From the NCBI GenBank assembly GCA_027365715.1, contig DAHXLZ010000184.1:1-14789 (forward strand): a stretch of 14,789 bases of DNA, given 5' to 3'. The notes beneath the pieces were generated by a model. That model had not been told where the DNA came from. It saw nothing but the letters and a program-made list of their open reading frames with translations, and did no database searches. Positions 7,642-14,351 of the stretch are shown piece by piece. Numbering within the stretch: position 1 is the stretch's first letter; the number at the start of each line of letters is the position of its first letter. The position numbers and the translations under genes are program-made. The DNA is from Methanomassiliicoccales archaeon (GTDB taxonomy: Archaea; Thermoplasmatota; Thermoplasmata; Sysuiplasmatales; Sysuiplasmataceae).

Positions 7642-8658
7642 TTATCCTTTTCCCCAGCTCTTCAGTATTACCTTTGAGTAAGGTATTTTGTTTGATGCCA
7701 GCTCAGAAAAAATGGTCGGACCCTCTTTGAGACTTCGTACGGTCAGCCATTCCGGAGAGCTTCCAATGAAGTCCGTCTCTGCGAGTTTCACAGACCTCTG
7801 AAATTCCTTGTCGGTGTAGGCGTACGAACCTTCAACGGTGATCTCACGCCTGACAACAGTATTTCCGTCGATTCGGGTTGTGTTATCATGATTTCCGACG
7901 AATACGGCTTTCCCTCCGCTTCTCAGTACGCTAATGCAGTATGAACGTGTTGTCTCCACGCCCGCCGCATCAAACGAAAAATCGACCCCGCCGTTGAAGT
8001 ATTTCAACATCTCTTCCGTAGCTTTCTTTCCAGACATATTTATCACATGAGATGCACCTGAAGCTCTTGCGGTTCTGAGTCTCTGCTCGTTCAGGTCAGC
8101 AACAATACACTCTCTAACCCCTTTGTACCGCAGCAGCTTCAGGATGAAGAGTCCTATAATTCCCATTCCGAAAACCATCGCCCTATCATCTGTGGCGAGA
8201 TTGCATCTGTCCACCGCCCTTATTGCTGTCGCTAGCGGCTCCGCAAGCGCACCGCACATGGGATTGCCTACAGGATAACAGGAATCAGCAGGCACGCATA
8301 CAAATTCCGCAAATGATCCCTGAAATGCCGCGCCAACTATCTGTCTGTGCGGACACAGGTTTCTGAGTCCGGATATGCAAAAGGTACACTTTCCACACGT
8401 GACAAGAGGATTTACGGCAACAAGCTTTCCTTCCATCTCATTCTCAACGCCGACCGTCTTTTCAACAGTGCCTGAGAACTCGTGTCCCATTATCAGCGGT
8501 GGCCGTCTTAGCTCATTCAAACCGAGATATGCAGATACCTCCGACCCGCAGATACCTGTCTGAGACACCCTTAGCAGCACCCAGCCCTCGCGTGGCTCTG
8601 GTTCTGGTACATCCTCGATTTTCATCTTTCCGTCAGCAACCCAGATGAGTGCCTTCAT
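7642..8658 (-). CDS. Zinc-dependent MDR dehydrogenase (sorbitol/threonine dehydrogenase-like)
   Basis: Medium-chain dehydrogenase of 338 residues with both zinc sites. The catalytic ligands are C37 (ICGSE), H59/E60 (MGHE) and E140 (LAEPL). The structural zinc site has the four-Cys spacing C-x2-C-x2-C-x7-C in CGKCTFCISGLRNLC (88-102). The cofactor site is GMGIIG at 164-169, followed by an Asp-containing strand (VADLN), which suggests an NAD preference. It resembles sorbitol, L-iditol, L-threonine and galactitol-1-phosphate dehydrogenases. The gene is convergent with the kinase and divergent from a second MDR gene. A TATA-like box about 26 bp upstream of its ATG predicts a leaderless message. 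It likely oxidises a secondary alcohol of the imported polyol or sugar acid. Confidence 0.93.
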   Translation of the reverse strand: MKALIWVADGKMKIEDVPEPEPREGWVLLRVSQTGICGSEVSAYLGLNELRRPPLIMGHEFSGTVEKTVGVENEMEGKLVAVNPLVTCGKCTFCISGLRNLCPHRQIVGAAFQGSFAEFVCVPADSCYPVGNPMCGALAEPLATAIRAVDRCNLATDDRAMVFGMGIIGLFILKLLRYKGVRECIVADLNEQRLRTARASGASHVINMSGKKATEEMLKYFNGGVDFSFDAAGVETTRSYCISVLRSGGKAVFVGNHDNTTRIDGNTVVRREITVEGSYAYTDKEFQRSVKLAETDFIGSSPEWLTVRSLKEGPTIFSELASNKIPYSKVILKSWGKG

Positions 8659-8868
8659 GACGGTTCATAAAGGCTAATGCATTAATATTGATATCTTTAC
8701 TGCATTCGTGCTTCATTTCTAAACGGCCCTGCCACAGTCTCTTTACACATGCAATGTACGGCAGCAGCCGATTATTCTGCCCAGCCTGCTCCGAATCACC
8801 AATAGATATAAACCGGCACTGACAATTCAGCAGCCGGTCAGTCTGACTGCGGGCTACAGAGTGATAAA
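8659..8868. promoter_or_regulatory. Divergent promoter region between the two MDR genes
   Basis: For the minus-strand MDR, the stretch ATTAATATTG (8681-8690, TATA-like on the minus strand) is centred about 26 bp before its ATG, so the transcript may be leaderless. It overlaps a perfect palindrome TAATGCATTA (8675-8684), a plausible repressor site. For the plus-strand MDR, GATATAAA (8805-8812) is a good TATA box giving a start site near 8835 and a leader of about 34 nt with GTGAT (8861-8865), 3 nt before the ATG. A short repeat GTCAG-t-CTGAC (8837-8847) lies right at that predicted start site. Confidence 0.5.
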
Positions 8869-9900
8869 ATGAAGGCAATTGTATCTGAAAGACATGGTCC
8901 CAACAGTGTTGTGATGAAAGATGTGCAGAAGCCGGAGGTAATTCAGCCAGGTCACGTTCTGCTCAGGATGCGTGCCGTTGGTGTATGCGGAAGTGATATC
9001 CACATTTACAACGGCGATGAGACTTATCAGAGAAAGAGTCCTGTTACGCTTGGGCATGAAATGACAGGTGTGGTTGAAGACACCGGGAATGGCGTCTCAG
9101 TATTCAAAAAGGGTGACAGAGTTGTTTCCGAAACCGCCTATAACGTATGCGGTAAATGTTTCAACTGCAGAACGGGAAATTACAATCTGTGTCCTGACAG
9201 GATAGGCTTTGGTGCACTTGCCGATGGGGGAATGGCAGAATTCCTTGTTGTCAGGGAAGATATACTGCACCAAGTGCCCGACGGTGTTGATGATGTTACC
9301 GCTGCGCTTACAGAGCCAACATGCGTTGCATTTAACGCTGCTTCTACATTAGGCGTAATAAAACCTGCGGATACTGTGCTCATAATAGGGCCGGGGCCGA
9401 TAGGGCTGATGAGCCTGCAGGTCGCACTCCTCCATTCCCCCTATAACGTTTCAGTCCTGGGTACTGCATCAGACGGTGCAAGGCTGGAACTCGCCAGCAG
9501 TCTGGGAGCAGATGATGTTTTCACCAGCCCGAGGAGTGCTGCAGAAAAGCTCAAATCTGTCGGATGGGCGGGCGGTGCCGACGTTGTGATTGATGCGGCC
9601 GGCGTAAGTTCCACTCTGAAGATAGCACTCGGGGCAGTGCGGCACGGAGGCAGAATAGTCAAAGTGGGCTGGGGGCCGGATAAACCCGATTTCAGCCTTG
9701 ATCCCATAGTCGGCAAGGCTGTGGATCTGCAGGGTTCATTCAGCCATAACTGGGCGACATGGGAGCGAGTGCTCAGGTTGTTTGCAAAAGGGAAGCTCAG
9801 GCCGGCAGAAATTGCCTCGACATACCAGATGGCTGACTGGAAGACATCATTTGAGGAAATGCGATCACTGAAAATTGCAAAAGGGGTCCTCCTGATATGA
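8869..9900 (+). CDS. Zinc-dependent MDR dehydrogenase (sorbitol/threonine/idonate dehydrogenase-like)
   Basis: Medium-chain dehydrogenase of 343 residues. The catalytic zinc ligands are C40 (VCGSD), H63/E64 (LGHE) and E149 (LTEPT). The structural zinc cysteines are C94, C97, C100 and C108 in CGKCFNCRTGNYNLC. The Rossmann motif is GPGPIG at 174-179. It is a paralogue or family mate of the MDR at 7642-8658, and two such enzymes next to each other suggest two oxidation steps or two substrates. Its TGA overlaps the next ATG (ATGA, 9897-9900), so it is translationally coupled to the aldolase/decarboxylase-family gene. Its product could therefore be close to that enzyme's substrate, for example a 3-keto sugar or keto-aldonate. 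Transcription starts from a recognisable TATA box. Confidence 0.94.
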   Translation: MKAIVSERHGPNSVVMKDVQKPEVIQPGHVLLRMRAVGVCGSDIHIYNGDETYQRKSPVTLGHEMTGVVEDTGNGVSVFKKGDRVVSETAYNVCGKCFNCRTGNYNLCPDRIGFGALADGGMAEFLVVREDILHQVPDGVDDVTAALTEPTCVAFNAASTLGVIKPADTVLIIGPGPIGLMSLQVALLHSPYNVSVLGTASDGARLELASSLGADDVFTSPRSAAEKLKSVGWAGGADVVIDAAGVSSTLKIALGAVRHGGRIVKVGWGPDKPDFSLDPIVGKAVDLQGSFSHNWATWERVLRLFAKGKLRPAEIASTYQMADWKTSFEEMRSLKIAKGVLLI

Positions 9901-10592
9901 CTGGAATAAAGATAGATCTGAGAAAACCGACAGTGCAAATATCGCTAGATCTTCAGACCATAGCTGAGGCCGGGCAGATGGCCACGATTGCGATGGAAGC
10001 CGGTATTGACTGGATTGAAGTCGGCACCCCGTTGATTCTCGGCGAAGGGCTGCACGCAGTCCGTGCAATGCGAACAAAATTTCCACTCACGCCGATTGTA
10101 GCAGATCTCAAGACGATGGATGGCGGGTATCTTGAGACTGAAATGATGGCCAGGGCAGGAGCGACCTTTGTGGTTGTAATGGCTGCCAGTAATCCGGCAA
10201 CAGTGCGTGCTACCATAAAGGCGGCAAGGGACTACGGCATTTATGTCATGGGAGATGTGCTTGGGAGAGCCGACAGAGTCAAGGCTGCAAAGGAACTCGA
10301 GGAAGCCGGAGTGGATGTGGTCATTGCTCACCTTGGTTTCGATGAAAGAGGCGAAGCCGGAGGCAGCCCGCTTGACTTCCTTGGCGAAATTGTTGAGGCT
10401 GTAGACTGTCCTGTGCAGGCAGTCGGGGGCCTGTCGCTTTCAGATTTGCCGAAGCTGCCATCCCTTGGCGCTCCCCTGGTGGTAGTAGGTGCGCCGCTGG
10501 TGATAGACGGGCACTCATTTTCGCCGGCGTCTGACTCGTCTGAAATCAGGAATGTTCTTGCCTCGGTCGTGAAACTTGTAAAGAGTCAGTGA
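9897..10592 (+). CDS. Hexulose-6-phosphate synthase / 3-keto-gulonate-6-P decarboxylase family enzyme
   Basis: Orotidine-monophosphate-decarboxylase-superfamily (alpha/beta)8 enzyme of 231 residues, close to the ~210-220 of stand-alone members. Visible motifs are the substrate Asp in 'QISLDLQT' (D18), 'DWIEVGTPLILGEGL' with E41, and the metal/catalytic ADLKTMD (D70, K72, D75). The His motif is AHLGFDE (H145), and GGLS (177-180) plus 'VVVGAPLV' form the phosphate-binding end. The His segment H-x-G-x-D matches hexulose-6-phosphate synthases (such as HTGYD in Bacillus) better than the H-R-S-R-D of E. coli UlaD. Two reactions are therefore possible: formaldehyde release/condensation with ribulose-5-P, or decarboxylation to a pentulose-5-P. 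It overlaps the upstream MDR by 4 nt and runs into the TIM-barrel gene, so the three are probably made together. Confidence 0.88.
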   Translation: MTGIKIDLRKPTVQISLDLQTIAEAGQMATIAMEAGIDWIEVGTPLILGEGLHAVRAMRTKFPLTPIVADLKTMDGGYLETEMMARAGATFVVVMAASNPATVRATIKAARDYGIYVMGDVLGRADRVKAAKELEEAGVDVVIAHLGFDERGEAGGSPLDFLGEIVEAVDCPVQAVGGLSLSDLPKLPSLGAPLVVVGAPLVIDGHSFSPASDSSEIRNVLASVVKLVKSQ

Positions 10593-10597
10593 TGGAG
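10589..10597 (+). promoter_or_regulatory. Shine-Dalgarno overlapping the HPS-family stop codon
   Basis: GTGATGGAG spans the TGA of the upstream gene and lies 6 nt before ATG 10604. This favours 10604 (or 10607) over GTG 10589 and ATG 10592, and implies translational coupling. Confidence 0.5.
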
Positions 10598-10603
10598 TGG
10601 ATA

Positions 10604-11509
10604 ATGATGAATTTACCCGGCCTGATTGCATTTCCAAAAGGGTACTTTGATGATCTGTGCGACGGCACCAGAACATTGGGAAGCTGGATCGATGAAGCAT
10701 CGACGCTTGGCATTGATGGTGTCGAAATGTACCCTCACTTTTATCAGGAACCGAACCGCGGCGCCATAGTTAGCGCGAATAAGTATGCGCATTCAAAAGG
10801 TCTGCAGACTCCCATGATGTGCACCTCTCCGGACTTCACTCAGCACGCGAAGGAAGAGCGGATGAAGGAGATACGTTCGATGCGCTTCTGGATTGATATC
10901 ATGTCAGAAACGCCTGATACCGGGAGAGTCAAGTCTTGCAGGGTCCTCTCCGGACAGAGAAGGCCGGGGATATCAAGGGAAGACGGGATCGCATGGGTAA
11001 CAGACGCAATTGAACAGCTCCTTCCGTACGCCGAAGAGAAGGGCGTGCACCTGGTAATGGAAAACCACTACAAGGACGGAAGATGGACATATCCGGAATT
11101 CGCCCAGTCGCTGGATATTTATTCTGAAATAGTCGACAGCATCAAGTCGCGGTGGTTCGGTGTAAATTTCGACCCGTCAAATGCGTTGATATCAGGGCAG
11201 GATCCGACAGCAGTGCTCAGGAAATTCAAGGACAGGGTTCTGACGATGCATGCGAGCGACAGACATCTCAGGCCCGGTTACACAATCGATGATCTGTCGG
11301 AACATGCGGCCAGGGGTTATCACCAGGCGCTTGAGCATGGCGTTATCGGCACAGGTCTCATCGACTATGACTGCATATTTCGCACGTTGAAGGAGACCGG
11401 TTTTTCAGGCTGGATTTCAATAGAGGATGGCGTCAATGGTCCCGAAGATCTCAGGAATTCGATAAAGTTCCTGAAATCTATTATCGGGAATAAGTTCGGC
11501 CGGCACTGA
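10604..11509 (+). CDS. Sugar phosphate isomerase/epimerase, xylose-isomerase-like TIM barrel
   Basis: AP-endonuclease-2/xylose-isomerase-like barrel of about 301 residues. Metal-binding acids and His appear at the ends of successive strands: E153 in 'LVMENHY', D190 in 'VNFDPSN', H216 in 'MHASD' and E274 in 'ISIED' (numbered from 10604). This Glu-Asp-His-Glu set is the divalent-metal site of ketose 3-epimerases, UlaE/SgbU, IolE/IolI and related enzymes. The N-terminal strand begins at LPGLIAFPKG, consistent with a start at 10604. It is the third gene of the MDR/HPS-family/epimerase set, a layout that parallels the order decarboxylase then epimerase in the E. coli ula and sgb/yia systems. Its likely role is isomerising a keto-sugar or pentulose phosphate. 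Exact specificity is not readable. Confidence 0.88.
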   Translation: MMNLPGLIAFPKGYFDDLCDGTRTLGSWIDEASTLGIDGVEMYPHFYQEPNRGAIVSANKYAHSKGLQTPMMCTSPDFTQHAKEERMKEIRSMRFWIDIMSETPDTGRVKSCRVLSGQRRPGISREDGIAWVTDAIEQLLPYAEEKGVHLVMENHYKDGRWTYPEFAQSLDIYSEIVDSIKSRWFGVNFDPSNALISGQDPTAVLRKFKDRVLTMHASDRHLRPGYTIDDLSEHAARGYHQALEHGVIGTGLIDYDCIFRTLKETGFSGWISIEDGVNGPEDLRNSIKFLKSIIGNKFGRH

Positions 11510-11537
11510 TTATAAACTTTCACAATAGTGGCTCATG

Positions 11538-11551
11538 CGTGCATATGCACG
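11538..11551. repeat. 14-bp perfect palindrome CGTGCATATGCACG
   Basis: A fully self-complementary 14-mer lies 28 bp after the epimerase stop, in the gap before the insertion sequence. It could be a protein-binding site or part of a transcript end. No T-run follows it. Confidence 0.5.
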
Positions 11552-11642
11552 AAAAGCTGTCCTGATTACCGATATAAGTCAGCAGTGTGCTGCAGATTCA
11601 GCTGCGCATTGAGCCGTGAATTCGACATTCAGCCTGTCGTCG

Positions 11643-11674
11643 TCAAAACAGGGCGGCAGCCCGGGGGGTTTTGA
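11643..11674. repeat. Nested hairpin directly beside the insertion sequence
   Basis: Outer arms TCAAAAC (11643-11649) and GTTTTGA (11668-11674) enclose an inner GC stem GGGC-ggca-GCCC (11651-11662) and a G-run. The IS terminal repeat starts one or two bases beyond. It may be a terminator-like structure that served as the insertion target. Confidence 0.45.
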
Positions 11675-11697
11675 TCTTAGGAACTGTAGATAAATAA

Positions 11698-11712
11698 TAT
11701 TTATATTTATAA
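11698..11712 (+). promoter_or_regulatory. TATA-rich promoter inside the left IS end
   Basis: The run TATTTATATTTATAA contains archaeal TATA boxes centred about 23-30 bp before the transposase ATG, so transcription would begin at or near the ATG (leaderless). There is no Shine-Dalgarno ahead of ATG 11732. Confidence 0.55.
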
Positions 11713-11731
11713 CCAGGGCTATTACTGTGTT

Positions 11732-12976
11732 ATGGCAGTGGTAAGAGGGAAGGAAGAACTTGTCAGAAAAACGACCGTGAAATATCTGAGAATATCTGGA
11801 TCTCTTAACGAACTTTCCCGCAGATTATGGGCTGCCAATGAAAGCATATCAATAGGGTATGGGGGCCCGGCAATCGTGTCCAGAGCAACCGGCCTGTCGA
11901 GACCGACAATCCGAAAGGGTATGAATGAAATCAGTGAGGGCGATTATCCGAAAGAGGGGACACGCCGGAGTGGCGGTGGCAGAAAGGATCTGACCGTGAA
12001 GAGACCCGGCATCATGGCAAAGCTGTGGGGAGTGGTGGAACCGTCCATAGCCGGAGATCCTCAGTCACCAATTCTCTGGGTCAGCCGGAGCCTTCGTCAT
12101 TTAGAGGAGGAAATGATCGGATCAGGATACACAATAAGTTATGCAAAGATTGGAAATATACTCCATGACATGGGTTTCAATCTGAAGGGGAACAAAAAGA
12201 CGAGAGAAGGAAAGAGCCATCCCGACCGGAATGAACAGTTCCGGCACATTAACAGTACTGCCATAGAATTCATGGACAACACAGATCCTGTAATATCGGT
12301 GGATGCGAAGAAGAAGGAGCTTGTGGGCAACTTCAAGAACAGCGGAAAGGAATGGAAGCCTCCCGGAGAGGTGGATGAGGTCAATGTGTATGACTTCCTC
12401 ACAGATGCGGAAGGGAGAGCAATACCGTACGGAGTATACGATATTAAAAGAAATGAGGGATGGGTCAGCATAGGCATAGATCATGATACGGCAGAATTTG
12501 CCGTAGGATCCATAAGAAGATGGTGGAACCTCCTTGGAAAGAAAAGATATCCCGATGCCACGAGACTGATGATCACGGCTGACGGAGGCGGATCAAACGG
12601 TTCACGTGTAAGATTGTGGAAGATTGAACTGCAGAAATTCGCCGATCAATCGGGGCTGAATATCACGGTGTGCCACTTCCCTCCCGGAATGAGCAAGTGG
12701 AACAAGATCGAGCATCGCATGTTTTCTTACATAACAATGAACTGGAGGGGAAAGCCACTGAGATCATATGAGACCATTATTGAACTGATAGGCAATACGA
12801 GAACAAAGAACGGATTGAACATATCCGCAGACATCGATACCGGAGTATATGAAAAGGGAAAGAAGGTGACCGATGAGGAACTGGAAGAAATAAACATGGT
12901 CAGGGACGAATTCCACGGAAACTGGAATTACACCATTCGACCCAAAGACAATACAAACGTTAATGTTATTCATTAA
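11732..12976 (+). CDS. ISAzo13-family DDE transposase
   Basis: Full-length transposase of 414 residues, typical for the family (Rhodopirellula-type DDE). An N-terminal helix-turn-helix covers 'AIVSRATGLSRPTIRKGMNE' (48-67), followed by the basic GGGRK linker (81-85). The catalytic triad is D191 in 'VISVDAKKKELVGNF', D284 in 'ITADGGGSNGSR' and E327 in 'PPGMSKWNKIEHRMFS'. The strongly conserved 'KKKELVGNFKNSG' and 'WNKIEHRMFSYITMNWRGKPL' blocks are nearly diagnostic. There is no internal stop or shift, so the element may still be active. The stop codon lies 11 bp inside the right end. It is convergent with the HTH/coiled-coil gene, whose last codons run into the IS right end. Confidence 0.95.
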   Translation: MAVVRGKEELVRKTTVKYLRISGSLNELSRRLWAANESISIGYGGPAIVSRATGLSRPTIRKGMNEISEGDYPKEGTRRSGGGRKDLTVKRPGIMAKLWGVVEPSIAGDPQSPILWVSRSLRHLEEEMIGSGYTISYAKIGNILHDMGFNLKGNKKTREGKSHPDRNEQFRHINSTAIEFMDNTDPVISVDAKKKELVGNFKNSGKEWKPPGEVDEVNVYDFLTDAEGRAIPYGVYDIKRNEGWVSIGIDHDTAEFAVGSIRRWWNLLGKKRYPDATRLMITADGGGSNGSRVRLWKIELQKFADQSGLNITVCHFPPGMSKWNKIEHRMFSYITMNWRGKPLRSYETIIELIGNTRTKNGLNISADIDTGVYEKGKKVTDEELEEINMVRDEFHGNWNYTIRPKDNTNVNVIH

Positions 12977-12983
12977 CAATTCC

Positions 12984-13697
12984 TTAGCATCGAAAAGAGC
13001 CAGTTGAGGAAAGATGCAATTTTCGTCCAAAATCATTGAGTTCAGGGTTTGGCAAGCGATCAATAGTGCTCTCCATATCAGAAATACGTCCGATTAGGAC
13101 CTTTAAATCTTGAATCAGACTTCTAGTGGCGGCCTTCAGATTATCCAGAGAATCCATTTCTGACCGTAACCTGTTTTGCATTTCAGACACTTCGTGTCCA
13201 AGGAGTTCCCTGAGACTTACGAGACGTGAAATTTCTTCATTCAAAGAATCTAGCCGACGATGAGCATCATCAATCTTCTCCTCGTACTTGAGAATTCCAT
13301 CAAGCCTGCTGATCAGCTGTTCGGGCTCAATCCCTCGGGATGATGCCTGTTTCAGGAATTCATCGATTTTGGCTATATGGGCAGTGCTGATGCCCTGGGA
13401 ATTGAGATGGATACATGCCTTGGTTCCCTCTAGTAACCTGTCAATCTCAACACCATTCAACGAGCAAAATTTTCTTACCTCAGCAATCGTACTGAAGAGA
13501 GAAAGCAGCCCATCTTTGTCAACGGTACCGTCAGGATTCTTGATGAATTCAAATTGCGGATCGGGGTAGAGTTTGCAAATCCATGATGTGGCGAATACAA
13601 TATAGTCATCCCGCCATCCAAACAGTCTCAGTCTATCGACAACTTTCTTCATACTCAAAAGCGAAGGAGTGGCGGGAGAAAGGCCGGCTTTTTTCAA
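12984..13697 (-). pseudogene. 3' part of a frameshifted, IS-truncated HTH/coiled-coil protein gene
   Basis: This open frame encodes about 237 residues. It begins in the middle of a protein (GLSPATPSLLSMKKVVDRLR) and holds a mixed helical domain. A long amphipathic segment rich in Leu, Glu and Arg (about residues 136-215) looks like a coiled coil. Its reading is the natural continuation of the upstream frame if one A is dropped from the A6 run at 13689-13694. If translated alone, ATG 13650-13652 would be the better start. Its stop TAA (12984-12986) lies inside the IS right repeat, so the original C-terminus has probably been cut off. I do not recognise the family. Fused to the 5' part, the product would be 334 residues. 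Confidence 0.6.
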
Positions 13698-13989
13698 ATT
13701 CGTCTCTCAGTAAACTGTAAATTTTATCGTTTTTCGCTAAGTTCCCGACATATTGAATCCTCTTTGCCTCAAAGGCAATTGCCTCTTCAATTTTTGAATG
13801 AACAGATGAATCGGGTGGAGCAGCATTCTCTTCGACCATATGCTCTTTACTCCTCCCATCTTCCCTTAGTCGCTTAACGGTATGTCTGTCCAAACCCACC
13901 TCCTTTCCTATCGCGGTGTCAGGGAATCCTTCCCTCGCCAATCTCAGGATCGCCCGCTTCTCCTTTATTGTCTTTACTCTAAAAGGCAT
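13633..13989 (-). pseudogene. 5' part (helix-turn-helix) of the frameshifted HTH/coiled-coil gene
   Basis: 118 residues from ATG 13987-13989, which has a textbook archaeal Shine-Dalgarno GGTGAT (13999-14004, minus strand) 9 nt upstream. Residues 10-42 form a resolvase/Hin-like helix-turn-helix: KRAILRLAREGFPDTAIGKE, then VGLDRHTVKRL. A linker and helix follow (KIEEAIAFEAKRIQYVGNLA). After EFEK the frame runs through an A6 tract and ends 18 residues later in unstructured residues, while the shifted frame continues sensibly. A longer GTG start at 14091 is disfavoured because it adds hydrophobic residues ahead of the ribosome site. Likely a DNA-binding protein of unknown role: a repressor, partition-like factor or mobile-element accessory. 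The break could also be a sequencing error. Confidence 0.6.
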
Positions 13990-13998
13990 GCACTTTCG

Positions 13999-14017
13999 AT
14001 CACCCTCGAAATATTTC
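13999..14017 (-). promoter_or_regulatory. Promoter/ribosome site of the HTH gene with a TATA-overlapping palindrome
   Basis: On the minus strand a perfect palindrome GAAATATTTC (14008-14017) doubles as an AT-rich TATA-like box about 26 bp from the ATG. GGTGAT (13999-14004) lies between them. The palindrome over the promoter would suit autoregulation by the HTH product. Confidence 0.35.
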
Positions 14018-14165
14018 AATTTGAGCACTACGCACAAGGAAATAGCTAGGAAAATAGAGCACGTTCCAACATTGAAGCAAGAGACCAACACAGTTTATGA
14101 CCAGGTTACAATTACCGCTATGACCTCCTTTCTGCACGGCATGTTCCACTTTTGCCAAAGGATGA

Positions 14166-14351
14166 TTGATTGGGAACAACAGCGATCAGTGGCAAATGAT
14201 GGTAGATTTCTGGAACCTAAATGTCAAAGTAATGGCGAATTTTCATCCAATTTATGGTAGCGAAATGGTTCGCTTCCGGTTGCTGATTGTACGAAAGTCT
14301 CCTGAAGCATACTATCGAAGGAATCACGAACGTAAATGGGGAGATGTGTGA
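14166..14351 (+). pseudogene. Possible C-terminal remnant of an unidentified gene
   Basis: A frame of up to 61 codons whose last part reads as plausible protein: VKVMANFHPIYGSEMVRFRL, then a tail PEAYYRRNHERKWGDV before TGA. It has no ribosome site and no complete domain. Its first 15 codons fall in the repeat arm 14167-14210, so it may be the surviving 3' end of a gene joined to the repeat. I do not recognise the family. Confidence 0.25.
14167..14210 (+). repeat. Left arm of a 44-nt inverted repeat (43/44 identical)
   Basis: The 44 bases from TGATTGGGAAC to GGTAGATTTC match the reverse complement of 14746-14789 with a single difference (T at 14191 against G). Similarity stops at 14210. Any extension to the left cannot be tested because the other arm reaches the window edge. 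Confidence 0.9.

Larger units (their letters stand above)
11676..12987. mobile_element. ISAzo13-family insertion sequence, apparently complete
   Basis: A unit of about 1.31 kb is bounded by imperfect terminal inverted repeats. The left end (11676-11703) and the reverse complement of the right end (12960-12987) agree at 21 of 28 positions, with outermost bases CT(T/A)AGGAA. It encloses one transposase gene occupying nearly the whole length. The left repeat also carries the AT-rich transposase promoter. Flanks read GAT (11673-11675) and CAT (12988-12990), at best an imperfect 3-bp duplication. The family is known for 0-3 bp duplications. Ends could shift by up to about four bases because similarity extends slightly outward with a gap. 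Confidence 0.8.

Noticed and set aside
8869..11509. Assignment to a Thermotoga-like myo-inositol pathway
   Set aside because: Gfo/Idh, MDR, PfkB and barrel genes fit loosely, but no diketo-inositol hydrolase is present and that route has no HPS/KGPDC-family step.
11673..12990. Exact target-site duplication for the insertion sequence
   Set aside because: The flanks read GAT and CAT, so only AT is shared and the element edge is uncertain by a few bases; not claimed as a true duplication.
13916..14260. 114-codon plus-strand frame crossing the left repeat arm
   Set aside because: Its first third is antisense to the well-supported HTH coding region with a good ribosome site. The later part (near IDWEQQRSVANDGRF) is plausible-looking but has no start or family; kept only as a doubt.
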